A stretch of 64,000 bases of DNA from the NCBI RefSeq assembly GCF_036227225.1, contig NZ_CP109444.1, positions 1,240,001 through 1,304,000 on the forward strand. Direction: 5' to 3'. This document shows, in pieces, positions 53,774 to 62,483 of this stretch; positions within the stretch are counted from its first letter, which is position 1, and the number at the start of each line of letters is the position of its first letter. The DNA is from Streptomyces sp. NBC_01478. GTDB taxonomy: Bacteria > Actinomycetota > Actinomycetes > Streptomycetales > Streptomycetaceae. The notes under the pieces were generated by a model. It saw only the letters and a program-made list of their open reading frames with translations, ran no database searches and was not told the DNA's origin. A program made the position numbers and the translations under genes.

Positions 53774-54703
53774 TCAACTCCTGGCCAGGGATTCCTCGCG
53801 GTACCGTCGCGGCGCCACCCCGACCGCCCTTTTGAAGGCATTGCTGAAGGCGCTCTCGGAGGTGTAGCCGACGGACCGGGCGAGCGCGCCGACCGGGGCC
53901 GTGTCCTGGCGGAGGGCGCGGGCGGCCAGGTTCATGCGCCAGTTCAGCAGATACGTCAGGGGCGGCACCCCGGCCGCCTCCTTGAACCGTACGGCGAACG
54001 TGGTGCGGGACATCGCGGCCGCCCGGGCCAGCTCCTTCAACTGCCAGGGGTGGGCAGGGTCGCCGTGCATCAGGCGCAGGGCGGGGGCGAGCCGGTCGTC
54101 GGCGAGGGCGCGCAGCCAGCCGGGCGGCAGCCCGTCCGCGTCGGTCAGGCAGACCCTGAGCACCTGCACGAACATGAGTTGCGCGAGCTGCGCCGAGACG
54201 AACTCCACCCCGGCCCGGCGCGTGCGCATCTCGGCCGCCAACTGCCCGATGAGCCACCGCAGTACGTCGGCCTCGGCCGAGTCGGCCCGCACATGGACGA
54301 GCTCCGGCAGCGCCCGGCGCAGCAGGTCGCCGCGGTCGCGGCTCAGGTCGATGTGCCCGGACACACAGGCCACGTCCACCGCCTCGCCCTGCCCGAGCCG
54401 CCCCATCCGGGTCTCCGGGTCCATGACGACGTCGCCGGAGTCGGTCGGCTCGACACCGGGCCGGCTGCACAGCGTGTACGGCTGCCCGCCGTCGGAGATC
54501 ACGACGTCCCCCTCGGCGAGCCGCAGCGGCTCGCCGCCGTCGTCCCGGACCAGCAGACAGCCGCCCCGCACCACGGCGTTCACCTTCAGCCGGTCGCGTC
54601 CGCGAAGCTGGATGGCCCAGTCGCCGCCGGCCGTGAACCCGCCGGAGAACACACTGCGGGCATCGGCGACGGCGAGGGCGTCGGACAGGGGATCCACAGT
54701 CAT
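53774..54703 (-). CDS. AraC-family regulator with cupin sensor domain
   Basis: 309 residues from the ATG at 54703. The N-terminal cupin-like ligand domain has LRLAEGDVVISDGGQPYTL. The C-terminal double helix-turn-helix (WQLKELARAAAMSRTTFAVRFKEAAGVPPLTYLLNWRM; VGALARSVGYTSESAFSNAFKRAVGVAPRRYR) binds DNA. It is divergent from the SDR gene at 54808, 104 bases away, and most likely activates it. This layout (AraC with an adjacent dehydrogenase) usually means response to a small carbonyl or alcohol compound. Confidence 0.92.
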   Translation of the reverse strand: MTVDPLSDALAVADARSVFSGGFTAGGDWAIQLRGRDRLKVNAVVRGGCLLVRDDGGEPLRLAEGDVVISDGGQPYTLCSRPGVEPTDSGDVVMDPETRMGRLGQGEAVDVACVSGHIDLSRDRGDLLRRALPELVHVRADSAEADVLRWLIGQLAAEMRTRRAGVEFVSAQLAQLMFVQVLRVCLTDADGLPPGWLRALADDRLAPALRLMHGDPAHPWQLKELARAAAMSRTTFAVRFKEAAGVPPLTYLLNWRMNLAARALRQDTAPVGALARSVGYTSESAFSNAFKRAVGVAPRRYREESLARS

Positions 54704-54807
54704 GCTCGAACTATCACGCAAGTTATACGGATTCTCAAGTATTCATCGTACGGATCCGTCGACCTACGGTGGTCTCACCAGCTCAAGCTGACGAGGAGAG
54801 AGCAGAC

Positions 54808-55794
54808 ATGACCACCACCGCACAGCAGCCCCTGAACTCCGGCTTCGGCGCCGTGTCCACCGCCGAGGAGGTGATCAAGGGCATCGACCTGACCGGCAAG
54901 GTCGCGATCGTCACCGGCGGCTACTCCGGCATCGGCCTGGAGACGGCCCGCGTGCTGCGCGCCGCCGGGGCCGACATCGTCGTACCGGCGAGGGACGTGG
55001 AGCGGGCCCGGACGGCGCTGAAGGCCGTCCCCGGAGCCGAGGTCGAATACCTGGACCTGCTGGACCCGGCGTCCATCGACACCTTCGCGGAGAAGTTCCT
55101 CGCCTCCGGGCGCCCGCTGCATCTCCTGGTCAACAACGCCGGGATCATGGCGACCCCGCCGGCGCGGGACGCGCGCGGCTACGAGGCCCAGTTCGCCATC
55201 AACCACCTGGGGCACTTCCAGCTCACCACCCGGCTGTGGCCGGCGCTGGTCGCGGCGAAGGGCGCGCGGGTCGTGGTGCTGTCCTCGCGGGGCATCCGCT
55301 TCGCCGGCGTCGACTTCGACGACCTGAACTTCGAGCACCGGACCTACGAGCCGTTCCTCGCCTACGGCCAGTCGAAGACGGCCAACGCCCTCTTCGCCGT
55401 CGAGGTGGACCGGCGCGGCAAGGAGCACGGCATCCGCGCCTTCGCCGTGCACCCGGGCCTGATCATCGACACCGGGCTGGTCAAGCACATCGACCCGGCG
55501 ATGCTCCAGGCCGCGGGCGCGCTCGACAGCGCGGGCGAGCCGATCCGCGACCCGGAGCGGCAGATGAAGACCGTGCAGCAGGGCGCGGCCACCAGCGTCT
55601 GGTGCGCGACCAGCCCGCGGCTCGACGGTCTCGGCGGGGTCTACTGCGAGAACGTCGACATCACCCCGCTGGTGACCCCCGAGAACGAGGCCGCCTGGGC
55701 CACCGGGGACACGATCCCGGGGGTGCTCTCCCGCGCCGTGGACCCGGAGGCGGCGGCCCGTCTCTGGGAGGTCAGCGAGCGGCTCGTCGCCTGA
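54808..55794 (+). CDS. Short-chain dehydrogenase/reductase (SDR)
   Basis: 328 residues from the ATG at 54808. The NAD(P) loop is TGGYSGIG (36-43), NNAG follows, a Ser lies in VLSSRG, and the catalytic Tyr186/Lys190 are in YGQSKTAN. The length and the FAVHPGLI and TPENEAAWATG features match the retinol dehydrogenase/WW-oxidoreductase-like group. It interconverts an alcohol and a carbonyl. The substrate is unknown. It is divergent from the AraC regulator, which probably controls it. Confidence 0.93.
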   Translation: MTTTAQQPLNSGFGAVSTAEEVIKGIDLTGKVAIVTGGYSGIGLETARVLRAAGADIVVPARDVERARTALKAVPGAEVEYLDLLDPASIDTFAEKFLASGRPLHLLVNNAGIMATPPARDARGYEAQFAINHLGHFQLTTRLWPALVAAKGARVVVLSSRGIRFAGVDFDDLNFEHRTYEPFLAYGQSKTANALFAVEVDRRGKEHGIRAFAVHPGLIIDTGLVKHIDPAMLQAAGALDSAGEPIRDPERQMKTVQQGAATSVWCATSPRLDGLGGVYCENVDITPLVTPENEAAWATGDTIPGVLSRAVDPEAAARLWEVSERLVA

Positions 55795-55835
55795 CGGTCG
55801 CGGAGCCGCTCACGCCCCCACGGTCGCGATGCGGC

Positions 55836-56828
55836 TTACGGCCTGACGATCGCGTCGATGCGGGCCAGCTCGTCGGCGTCGAAGTCCAGGTTGCGGGTGG
55901 CCGCGACGCTGTCCTCGATCTGCTGCGGGCTGCTCGCGCCGACCAGCGCGGAGGTCACCCGGCCGCCGCGCAACACCCAGGCCAGGGCGAGCTGGGCGAG
56001 GGTCTGACCGCGTCCCTTGGCGATGTCGTCGAGGGCGCGCAGTCGGCCCACCAGGTCCTCGGTGACGGCGTCGGAGTTCAGGAACGGGCTGTCGCTCGCC
56101 GCCCGCGACCCCTCCGGGATGCCGTCGAGGTAGCGGGCGCTGAGCAGCCCCTGCTCCAGCGGGGAGAAGACGATGGAGCCGACCTGCAGCTCGTCGAGGG
56201 CGTCGAGCAGACCCTCGTCCTCGGGGCGGCGGTCGAGCATCGAGTAGCGCGGCTGGTGGATGAGGAGCGGGGTGCCCAGCTCGCCCAGGATGCGGGCGGC
56301 CTCCCGGGTCTGCTCCGCCGAGTAGTTGGAGATGCCGACGTAGAGCGCCTTGCCCTGCTGGACCGCCGAGTGCAGGGCGCCCATCGTCTCCTCCAGGGGA
56401 GTCTCCGGGTCGGGGCGGTGCGAGTAGAAGATGTCGACGTAGTCCAGGCCCATCCGGCTCAGGCTCTGGTCCAGCGAGGACAGCACGTACTTCCGCGAAC
56501 CCCACTCGCCGTACGGGCCGGGCCACATCAGATAGCCGGCCTTGGTGGAGATCACCAGCTCGTCGCGGTACGGCCCGAAGTCCGCCTTGAGCGCCTCGCC
56601 GAGGGCGGACTCGGCGGCGCCGGGCGGCGGGCCGTAGTTGTTGGCCAGGTCGAAGTGGGTGACGCCGAGGTCGAAGGCGCGGCGCAGGATGGCGCGCTGG
56701 GTGTCGACCGGGCGGTCGGGCCCGAAGTTGTGCCACAGGCCGAGCGAGATCGCGGGGAGCTTCAGACCGCTGCGTCCGGTGCGCCGGTAGGGCAGGTCCG
56801 CGTAGCGGTCGGGGTGTGCGGTGTACAA
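55836..56828 (-). CDS. Aldo/keto reductase, YghZ (L-glyceraldehyde-3-phosphate reductase)-like
   Basis: 330 residues from a TTG at 56828, chosen because GGAG is five bases upstream and the protein then starts near the conserved YRRTGRSGLKLP motif. The tetrad is Asp60 (FDLANNY), Tyr65, Lys96 (STKAGY) and His137 (FYSHR). The extra segment MWPGPYGEWGSRKY is typical of YghZ/KvBeta reductases that act on methylglyoxal or glyceraldehyde phosphate. It is divergent from a LysR gene with a palindrome between, suggesting direct control. Confidence 0.92.
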   Translation of the reverse strand: MYTAHPDRYADLPYRRTGRSGLKLPAISLGLWHNFGPDRPVDTQRAILRRAFDLGVTHFDLANNYGPPPGAAESALGEALKADFGPYRDELVISTKAGYLMWPGPYGEWGSRKYVLSSLDQSLSRMGLDYVDIFYSHRPDPETPLEETMGALHSAVQQGKALYVGISNYSAEQTREAARILGELGTPLLIHQPRYSMLDRRPEDEGLLDALDELQVGSIVFSPLEQGLLSARYLDGIPEGSRAASDSPFLNSDAVTEDLVGRLRALDDIAKGRGQTLAQLALAWVLRGGRVTSALVGASSPQQIEDSVAATRNLDFDADELARIDAIVRP

Positions 56829-56860
56829 CGCGACTCCAGAGGGGTTGGCACACGGGATAC

Positions 56861-56876
56861 CGGTTCCAGGGAACCG
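56861..56876. promoter_or_regulatory. Palindrome in the AKR / LysR divergent promoter
   Basis: CGGTTCC (56861-56867) and GGAACCG (56870-56876) form a perfect 16-base palindrome with a 2-base centre, between the TTG of the reductase (56828) and the ATG of the LysR gene (56954). Position and symmetry make it a candidate regulator-binding site. It does not look like the classical T-N11-A LysR box, so another regulator could be involved. Confidence 0.5.
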
Positions 56877-56953
56877 TCGTCCACTCTGTCCGACCTGCGG
56901 GCAGTGGTCCAACAGAAGAATCCGATGGAATTCAGCGGTTACGCTTCTCAATC

Positions 56954-57844
56954 ATGGAGCTGCGTCATCTTCAGCATTTCATCGCCGTCGCCGAGGACCA
57001 CCACTTCACCCGGGCGGCCGAGCGGCTGATGGTGTCCCAGTCGGGTCTTTCGGCGTCGATCCGCGCCCTGGAGCGGGAGTTGCAGACCCCGTTGTTCGTG
57101 CGCACCACGCGCCGGGTCACGCTCACGGAGGCCGGCCGGGCGCTGCTCGGGGAGGCGGAGCGCATTCTGGCGCAGGTGCGGTCGGCGCACGAGGCGGTGG
57201 CCGCGGTGCAGGGCGTGCTGCGCGGCACCCTCGCGCTGGGCACCGAGCAGTGCATCGCCGGGGTGCATGTGGCCGGGCTGCTCGCCACGTTCCGGCGTCG
57301 GCACCCGGATGTGGAGATCCGGCTGCGGCAGGCGGGCTCCGGGGCGCTGGCGGAGGAGGTCGCGGCCGGGCGCCTCGACCTGGCCTTCGCCTACCGCACC
57401 CAGGCGGACACCGACCAACTGCGCTCGGTGTCGATCACCAGTGAGCCGATGACCGTGCTGTGCCATCCCAGCCACCGGCTCGCGCGGACCGGTGCGGCGG
57501 TGACTCCGGACGACCTCGGCGGCGAGGTCTTCGTCGACTTCCACCCGGACTGGGCCTCGCGGCGCACCACGGACGCCGTCTTCGCCGCGGCGGGCGTACG
57601 CCGGACCGTCGCACTGGAGGTCAATGACGTGCACAGCCTCCTGGACCTGGTCGACGAGAACCTCGGTGTCGCGGTGGTCCCCCAGCACTTCCGCCACAAG
57701 CGCGAGTCCCTCACCGCACTCCCCCTCAAGGGGACCGGCGAGGAGGTGTACGAGACGGTGGCGCTGCTGCCGCCCCCACAGGCCACCAGTCCGGCGGCAA
57801 GGGCGCTCATGACACTCCTCGAAACCGGGACTCCGGCCGCGTGA
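56954..57844 (+). CDS. LysR-family regulator
   Basis: 296 residues. The N-terminal helix-turn-helix (LRHLQHFIAVAEDHHFTRAAERLMVSQSGLSASI) is canonical, and the rest is the periplasmic-binding-protein-like effector domain (GTLALGTEQCIAGVH; LDLAFAYRT; VPQHFRHKR). It probably controls the divergent YghZ-like reductase in response to an unknown effector. Its stop lies 27 bases before a DinB-like gene. Confidence 0.93.
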   Translation: MELRHLQHFIAVAEDHHFTRAAERLMVSQSGLSASIRALERELQTPLFVRTTRRVTLTEAGRALLGEAERILAQVRSAHEAVAAVQGVLRGTLALGTEQCIAGVHVAGLLATFRRRHPDVEIRLRQAGSGALAEEVAAGRLDLAFAYRTQADTDQLRSVSITSEPMTVLCHPSHRLARTGAAVTPDDLGGEVFVDFHPDWASRRTTDAVFAAAGVRRTVALEVNDVHSLLDLVDENLGVAVVPQHFRHKRESLTALPLKGTGEEVYETVALLPPPQATSPAARALMTLLETGTPAA

Positions 57845-57871
57845 GAGACGGCGATGCGCAATGGTGGTCGT

Positions 57872-58387
57872 ATGCATGCCAACGACATCCTCATTGACGC
57901 GTACGGCCGCGTCCAGGAAGAAGTCCATGCCGCACTCGACGGCCTGACACCGGACCAACTGCACGCACGCGTGGCCGCCGACGCCAACTCCATCGCCTGG
58001 CTGGTCTGGCATCTCACCCGCGTCCAGGACGACCATGTCGCCGACGCCGCCGGCCTCGACCAGGTGTGGCTCACGCAGGGCTGGGAGAAGCGCTTCGGCC
58101 TCGATCTGCCGCCCCAGGACACGGGATACGGCCACACCTCCACGCAGGTCGGCAAGGTGCGGGTCGAGTCGGCCGGGCAACTGACCGGGTACTACGACGC
58201 CGTGCACGAGCAGACCCTGGAGTATCTGCGCGGGCTGGCCCCGGAGGACTACGAGCGGATCGTGGACGAGCGCTGGGACCCGCCGGTCAGTCTCGGCGTA
58301 CGGCTGGTCAGCGTCCTGTCCGACGACCTGGAGCACGTCGGACAGGCCGCGTATGTGCGGGGGCTGCTTCAGAGCGCGGAGGCGTAA
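57872..58387 (+). CDS. DinB/DUF664 family protein
   Basis: 171 residues from the ATG at 57872. The four-helix DinB fold is seen with its metal-binding His pattern: HLTRVQDDH in helix 2 and [10 protein letters not shown] in the last helix. DinB-like proteins include thiol-dependent S-transferases (mycothiol or bacillithiol users) and uncharacterised members; actinomycetes use mycothiol, so an S-transferase role is plausible. The last 19 bases overlap the convergent adenosine deaminase gene. Confidence 0.88.
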   Translation: MHANDILIDAYGRVQEEVHAALDGLTPDQLHARVAADANSIAWLVWHLTRVQDDHVADAAGLDQVWLTQGWEKRFGLDLPPQDTGYGHTSTQVGKVRVESAGQLTGYYDAVHEQTLEYLRGLAPEDYERIVDERWDPPVSLGVRLVSVLSDDLEHVGQAAYVRGLLQSAEA

Positions 58388-59439
58388 CCCGGCAGGACGA
58401 CGTCCTCGATGAGGGCCTTGCGCTCGTCGTACGGGACGAACGCGCTCTTGAGGGCGTTCACCGTGACCGTGCGCAGGTCCTCGACCGTCCAGCCCGCCTC
58501 CTCGACCAGGAGGGACATCTCGCGCGTCATCGTCGTACCGGACACCAGTCGGTTGTCGGTGTTGAGGGTGACGCGGAAGCCGAGGTCCTTCAGGGCGGTG
58601 ATCGGATGCTCGGCGATCGAAGTGGCCGCGCCCGTCTGGAGGTTGGAGGTCGGACACATCTCCAGGGCGATACGGCGGTCCCGGACCCAGCCCGCGAGGC
58701 GGCCGAGCTTGCCGTCGACGATGTCCTCGGTGATGCGGACGCCGTGCCCGATGCGCTGGGCGCCGCACACCTGGAGCGCCTGGTGGATGCTGGGCAGGCC
58801 GTGCGCCTCACCGGCGTGGATGGTGAACGGGACGCTCTCGCGGCGCAGGTGCTCGAAGGCGGCGAGGTGGTCGGCGGGCGGGAAGCCGTCCTCGGCACCG
58901 GCGATGTCGAAGCCGACGACACCGGCGTCCCGGAAGGCCACCGCGAGGGCGGCGGCCTCGCCGACCCGGTCGAACATCCGCATCCCGCACAGCAACGTCC
59001 GCACCTGCACCGGCGTTCCGGCCGCAGCGGCCTTGGCCATACCGGCCGCGAGCCCCTCCTGGACGGTCTCGACGACCTCGCTGAGCGTGAGCCCGCCGTT
59101 GGTGTTCAGCTCGGGGGCGTAGCGCACCTCGCCGTAGACGACGCCGTCGGCGGCCAGGTCGAGGACGTACTCCTCGGCGGTGCGCAGCAGGCCCTCGCGG
59201 TTCTGCAGCACGGCGAGGGTGTGCTCGAAGGTGGCGATGTAGCGCACCAGGTCACCGGAGTTGGCGGCGTCGAAGTACCAGGCGGCGAGCTCGTCCGGGT
59301 CGGTGGTCGGCAGGGTGTGCCCGACCGTTTCCGCGAGCTCCACCACGGTGGCCGGGCGCAGGCCGCCGTCGAGGTGGTCGTGCAGCACGGCCTTGGGGAG
59401 CCGGCGGATGGTCTCGGAGTCTATGCGCGTAGAAGTCAT
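58369..59439 (-). CDS. add: Adenosine deaminase
   Basis: 356 residues. The metal ligands and active-site motifs are present: HDHLDGG near residues 20-26, [10 protein letters not shown] at about 205-214, [17 protein letters not shown], and TLNTDNR carrying the last metal-binding Asp. It hydrolyses adenosine and deoxyadenosine to inosine or deoxyinosine in purine salvage. It is cytoplasmic. Its 3' end overlaps the DinB gene by 19 bases and its start faces away from the VOC gene at 59482. Confidence 0.95.
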   Translation of the reverse strand: MTSTRIDSETIRRLPKAVLHDHLDGGLRPATVVELAETVGHTLPTTDPDELAAWYFDAANSGDLVRYIATFEHTLAVLQNREGLLRTAEEYVLDLAADGVVYGEVRYAPELNTNGGLTLSEVVETVQEGLAAGMAKAAAAGTPVQVRTLLCGMRMFDRVGEAAALAVAFRDAGVVGFDIAGAEDGFPPADHLAAFEHLRRESVPFTIHAGEAHGLPSIHQALQVCGAQRIGHGVRITEDIVDGKLGRLAGWVRDRRIALEMCPTSNLQTGAATSIAEHPITALKDLGFRVTLNTDNRLVSGTTMTREMSLLVEEAGWTVEDLRTVTVNALKSAFVPYDERKALIEDVVLPGYASAL

Positions 59440-59481
59440 GTGCGGTCGTTCCTCGACGGTTCTCGGGTGAGCGGGTTCGGG

Positions 59482-59877
59482 TCAGGCGGCGGGCTGGAGC
59501 AGGTCCCAGCGGTTTCCGTACAGGTCCTGGAAAACGGCGACCGAGCCGTACGGCTCGTGGCGCGGCTCCTCCAGGAAGGTCACGCCCGCGGCGAGCATGC
59601 GGGCGTGGTCGCGGGCGAAGTCGTCGGTGTGCAGGAAGAACCCGACCCGGCCGCCGGTCTGGTCACCGACCCGGCCGCGCTGGTCCTCGCCCTTGGCGCG
59701 GGCGAGCAGCAGTCCGGTACCGGAGCCGTCCGCACCCGGCGGCGCGACGACGACCCAGCGGGAGCCGTCGGGACGCGCCTCGTCCTCGACGAGCCGGAAG
59801 CCGAGGGCTTCGGTGTAGAAGCGGATCGCCTCGTCGTAGTCGTCGACGACGAGGGTGACCAGGGCGATACGGCTCAT
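59482..59877 (-). CDS. Glyoxalase/bleomycin-resistance (VOC) protein
   Basis: 131 residues from the ATG at 59877. A single VOC unit with TLVVDDYDEAIRFYTEALGF, WVVVAPPGADGSGTGLLLA and a final YGSVAVFQDLYGNRWDLLQP. The strand with the metal-binding Glu position is present, but a true glyoxalase I role is not assured. It lies 42 bases upstream of the adenosine deaminase gene on the same strand, so cotranscription is possible. Confidence 0.9.
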   Translation of the reverse strand: MSRIALVTLVVDDYDEAIRFYTEALGFRLVEDEARPDGSRWVVVAPPGADGSGTGLLLARAKGEDQRGRVGDQTGGRVGFFLHTDDFARDHARMLAAGVTFLEEPRHEPYGSVAVFQDLYGNRWDLLQPAA

Positions 59878-59984
59878 CGGGGGGTCTCCGTGCGGGTTCC
59901 GGTCGGCGGGATTGACGGGTGACGTTATACGTAAAACTTCTCGCGCGCCAGTCGTATTCCGGCGCACCGGCCCACCGGACCCAC

Positions 59985-59997
59985 GGGGCTTCGCCCC
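59985..59997. terminator. Hairpin after the BlaI-type gene
   Basis: GGGGC (59985-59989) / GCCCC (59993-59997) with a TTC loop, 11 bases beyond the stop of the minus-strand BlaI-type gene. It is a compact terminator-like stem without a U-tract. Confidence 0.5.
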
Positions 59998-60007
59998 TCG
60001 CCGACGG

Positions 60008-60379
60008 TCACCCCTCGCCGGACTCGAGAAGGTCGCGCAGCACCCGCTCGTCGTCGGGGCTGAGCTGAGCGACGAATCGGGCGAGCACCGTCTCCCGGTC
60101 GCCGTCCCGGTCGAGTTCCGTGTGCATACGGCGGGCCGTGAGCCCCTGCGCGTCCTGCACCGGGAAGTAGGCGTAGCCACGGCCCTGGCGCCGGCGGTCC
60201 ACGACACCCTTGTCGTGCAGCCGGGTCAGGATCGTCGTCACCGTGGTGCGGGCCAGGCCCACGCCGAGGCTCACCTGCACCTCCCCGGGGGTCTGCGGGT
60301 CACCGGCGGCCCAGAGGGCGGCCATGACGGTGGCCTCCAGCTCACCCGCCGGTCGGCGTTCGTCCTTCTCGTCGGACAT
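60008..60379 (-). CDS. BlaI/MecI/CopY-type repressor
   Basis: 123 residues from the ATG at 60379; an in-frame GTG at 60394 is an alternative. The winged helix is clear (GELEATVMAALWAAGDPQTPGEVQVSLG, then TTVTTILTRLHDKGVVDRRRQGRGYAYFPV). BlaI-type dimers bind TACA/TGTA palindromes and are normally inactivated by a BlaR/MecR metalloprotease, but no BlaR gene is next to it. Two matching palindromes lie just upstream, at 60404-60438, so autoregulation is likely. It is divergent from a decayed transporter gene. Confidence 0.9.
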   Translation of the reverse strand: MSDEKDERRPAGELEATVMAALWAAGDPQTPGEVQVSLGVGLARTTVTTILTRLHDKGVVDRRRQGRGYAYFPVQDAQGLTARRMHTELDRDGDRETVLARFVAQLSPDDERVLRDLLESGEG

Positions 60380-60403
60380 GGGAACGATCCTCACCCCGTC
60401 TTC

Positions 60404-60438
60404 GTCTACAGTCCGGTAGACCGTCTACAGAATTGTAG
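60404..60438. promoter_or_regulatory. Twin operator of the BlaI-type repressor
   Basis: GTCTAC (60404-60409) / GTAGAC (60416-60421), with a 6-base centre, is followed by CTACA (60425-60429) / TGTAG (60434-60438), with a 4-base centre. Both contain the TACA/TGTA-like core of BlaI and MecI operators. They lie 25-59 bases upstream of the BlaI-type start and upstream of the divergent transporter remnant. Confidence 0.75.
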
Positions 60439-60511
60439 TCACTCGGGTGCCGTCTCGTCACCGCGCCCGTGTGCCCGTCTCCGCCCGCCCATTATGGAAG
60501 GACCGTCGACG

Positions 60512-61111
60512 ATGACCGCAGGGCTTCGCACACTCGTCCCCGCGCGCGTGTCGACGGGCTTCCACGGATACCGGCGCTCCGCCTCCGCCCAGGCCCTACG
60601 ACGGAAGCGCGCCACGATGCGTCCCCTGGCCGCCGGGGCTCCCTCGGTACCCCGTCTGCTCGCCCTGCTCCGCCGCCACCTGGGCCGGGCCGTCGCCGTG
60701 ACGTACCTCGCCGCGGCGGTGCTGCCCGGCCCCGGCCTGCGGCTGAGGCACCCGCACGCGACGGGCATCGCCGAACTGCCGCCGCGGGCACCCCAGTTGC
60801 TCCTCGCCCTGGTCCTGTTCGGGGCCGGCCTCCAGGTGCCGCTGCGTGAGCTGCGATGGCTGTCACGGCACCCGGACGCACTCCTGGCGGGCCTCGCGCT
60901 GCACCTCGACGCCCGGGCCGGTGCCTCGGTGACGCCGGCCCGCGGGATGAACAACTGCAGCGCGAGCGCGGTGCTGATCACGACGCCCCTGCCCGACCGT
61001 CCGCACAACCTGCTGCCGGTGCCGGCGTACGGACTGCTGCAGAAGGTGGCCGCCGGGCGGGTGGTCCGTACCGGACAGGAGGCGAACCCCGCGCCCGGCG
61101 GCATCGGGTAG
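60512..61111 (+). pseudogene. Remnant of a bile acid:sodium symporter-like (BASS) transporter
   Basis: The open frame gives about 199 residues, against the usual 300 or more. Residues about 60-130 resemble the N-terminal helices of a BASS-type transporter (VTYLAAAVLPGPGL, LLALVLFGAGLQVPLRELRWL, LLAGLALHL). The frame then jumps to a C-terminal-like segment (RGMNNCSASAVLITTPLPDRPHNLLPVPAYGLLQKVAAGRV). The middle helices are missing, as after an in-frame deletion. A functional short protein cannot be excluded but is unlikely. It is divergent from the BlaI-type gene and shares its operator region. Confidence 0.6.
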
Positions 61112-61222
61112 CCGTCGGAGGGGCCGGAGCGACCCCCGGACGCGGCCGTGAAAGGCTGGAGATCACGTACGGACCCGCATCGACCACCCCCATCGAGCAC
61201 CGTCGTACAGGAGTTGAGCGCC

Positions 61223-61933
61223 ATGTCCTCCGAGCTGCCGAAGTCGACCGGAGCCCCGGCCCGTCAGAACGTCACCTTCCCCAGTGCCGGGGGCACCGCC
61301 CACGGCTACCTCGCCCTGCCGCCGTCCGGGAGCGGGCCGGGCGTGATCGTCATCCAGGAGTGGTGGGGCCTGACCGACCACATCGCCGACGTGGCCGACC
61401 GGCTCGCCCAGGAGGGCTTCGTCGCGTTCGCCCCCGACCTCTACGGCGGGAACGTGGCGCACGAGAGCGACGAGGCGCTGCGCATGATGCTGGCCCTCCC
61501 GGTCGCCCGCGGTGTCGAACTGCTCTCCGGCGCGGTCGGCCATCTGCTGTCCCTGCCCGAGGTCGCCTCGGACACGGTCGGCGCGGTCGGCTTCTGCATG
61601 GGCGGCGGCTTCGTCCTGTACCTCGCCGCGGCCGACCCGCGCGTGAGCGCGGCGGTGCCGTTCTACGGCGTGATCCAGGGCGAACTGCCCGACTTCTCCG
61701 GCCTCAAGGCGCAGATCCTCGGCCACTACGGCGAGCTGGACGAGAGCATCCCGGTCGCGGGCCTCGACGCACTGCGCGAGCACATCCAGAAGCAGTCCGG
61801 CATCACCGCGGACCTGCGCCTCTACCCGGCGAACCACGCCTTCTTCAACGACGGCCGCCCGGTGTACGACGCCGGCTCCGCCACCCGCGCCTGGGCGAGC
61901 ACGGTGCCGTTCCTGCACGAGCAGTTGGGCTGA
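61223..61933 (+). CDS. Dienelactone hydrolase family protein
   Basis: 236 residues from the ATG at 61223. The catalytic triad is Cys125 (GFCMGGG), Asp173 (YGELDESIP) and His205 (YPANHAFFND), with Glu46 in QEWWGL as in classical dienelactone hydrolases. It opens dienelactones or related esters, often in aromatic-ring degradation, but no ring-cleavage genes are nearby. It is a cytoplasmic single gene. Confidence 0.93.
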   Translation: MSSELPKSTGAPARQNVTFPSAGGTAHGYLALPPSGSGPGVIVIQEWWGLTDHIADVADRLAQEGFVAFAPDLYGGNVAHESDEALRMMLALPVARGVELLSGAVGHLLSLPEVASDTVGAVGFCMGGGFVLYLAAADPRVSAAVPFYGVIQGELPDFSGLKAQILGHYGELDESIPVAGLDALREHIQKQSGITADLRLYPANHAFFNDGRPVYDAGSATRAWASTVPFLHEQLG

Positions 61934-62011
61934 CGCCCCGCCGCCCTCGGGCCCAAGTCCTACGACTCCGGCCCGAGGCGCCGGGCGGACGCCGCCGGTA
62001 GCGTCCCGGGC

Positions 62012-62470
62012 ATGAAGATCACCGTGCCGCCTCGCGGCCCCGAAGAGCGCCGGCGTGACGTACTGGCAAGGCTGGAGCGGGAGTCGGACATCTGGGTGGC
62101 CTCGGCGGACACCGACGGGCTGCCCTGTCTGGTGCCGCTGTGGTTCGTCTGGGACGGGCAGGCCGTCTGGCTGTCCACCCGGGCCACGAACCCCACGGGC
62201 CGCAATCTGAGCGACGGGCGGCGGACCCGGCTCGCCTTCGCCGACACCCGGGACGTCGTGCTCATCGACGGCGAGGCGACGGCCTTCACCGACCGGGACG
62301 TCCCGGCTTCCGCGGCCGACTCCTTCCACGCGAAGTACACCTGGGATCCCCGCGCGGACCGCGCGCCCTACTCCTTCTTCCGGATACGGCCGCTGGCCGT
62401 CCAGGCGTGGCACAAGCAACGCGAGCTGCCCCAGCGCCATCTGATGCGGGACGGCATCTGGCTGGTGTGA
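62012..62470 (+). CDS. Pyridoxamine 5'-phosphate oxidase-like FMN/F420-binding protein
   Basis: 152 residues. The split beta-barrel is shown by ARLERESDIWVASADTDGLPCLVPLWFVWDG (a strand pair), LSTRATNPTGRNL, TRLAFADTRDVVLIDGEAT and a C-terminal FFRIRPLAVQAWH. Actinomycete members bind FMN, F420 or haem and act as small oxidoreductases. Which cofactor applies is not decided by the sequence. It is downstream of the dienelactone hydrolase by 78 bases. Confidence 0.88.
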   Translation: MKITVPPRGPEERRRDVLARLERESDIWVASADTDGLPCLVPLWFVWDGQAVWLSTRATNPTGRNLSDGRRTRLAFADTRDVVLIDGEATAFTDRDVPASAADSFHAKYTWDPRADRAPYSFFRIRPLAVQAWHKQRELPQRHLMRDGIWLV

Positions 62471-62483
62471 GCCCCGCCCTCGC

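Noticed and set aside
59855..61111. A 418-residue plus-strand frame joined to the transporter remnant
   Set aside because: Its first 219 codons are antisense to the VOC and BlaI-type genes and their promoters. Only the part from 60512 resembles a transporter.
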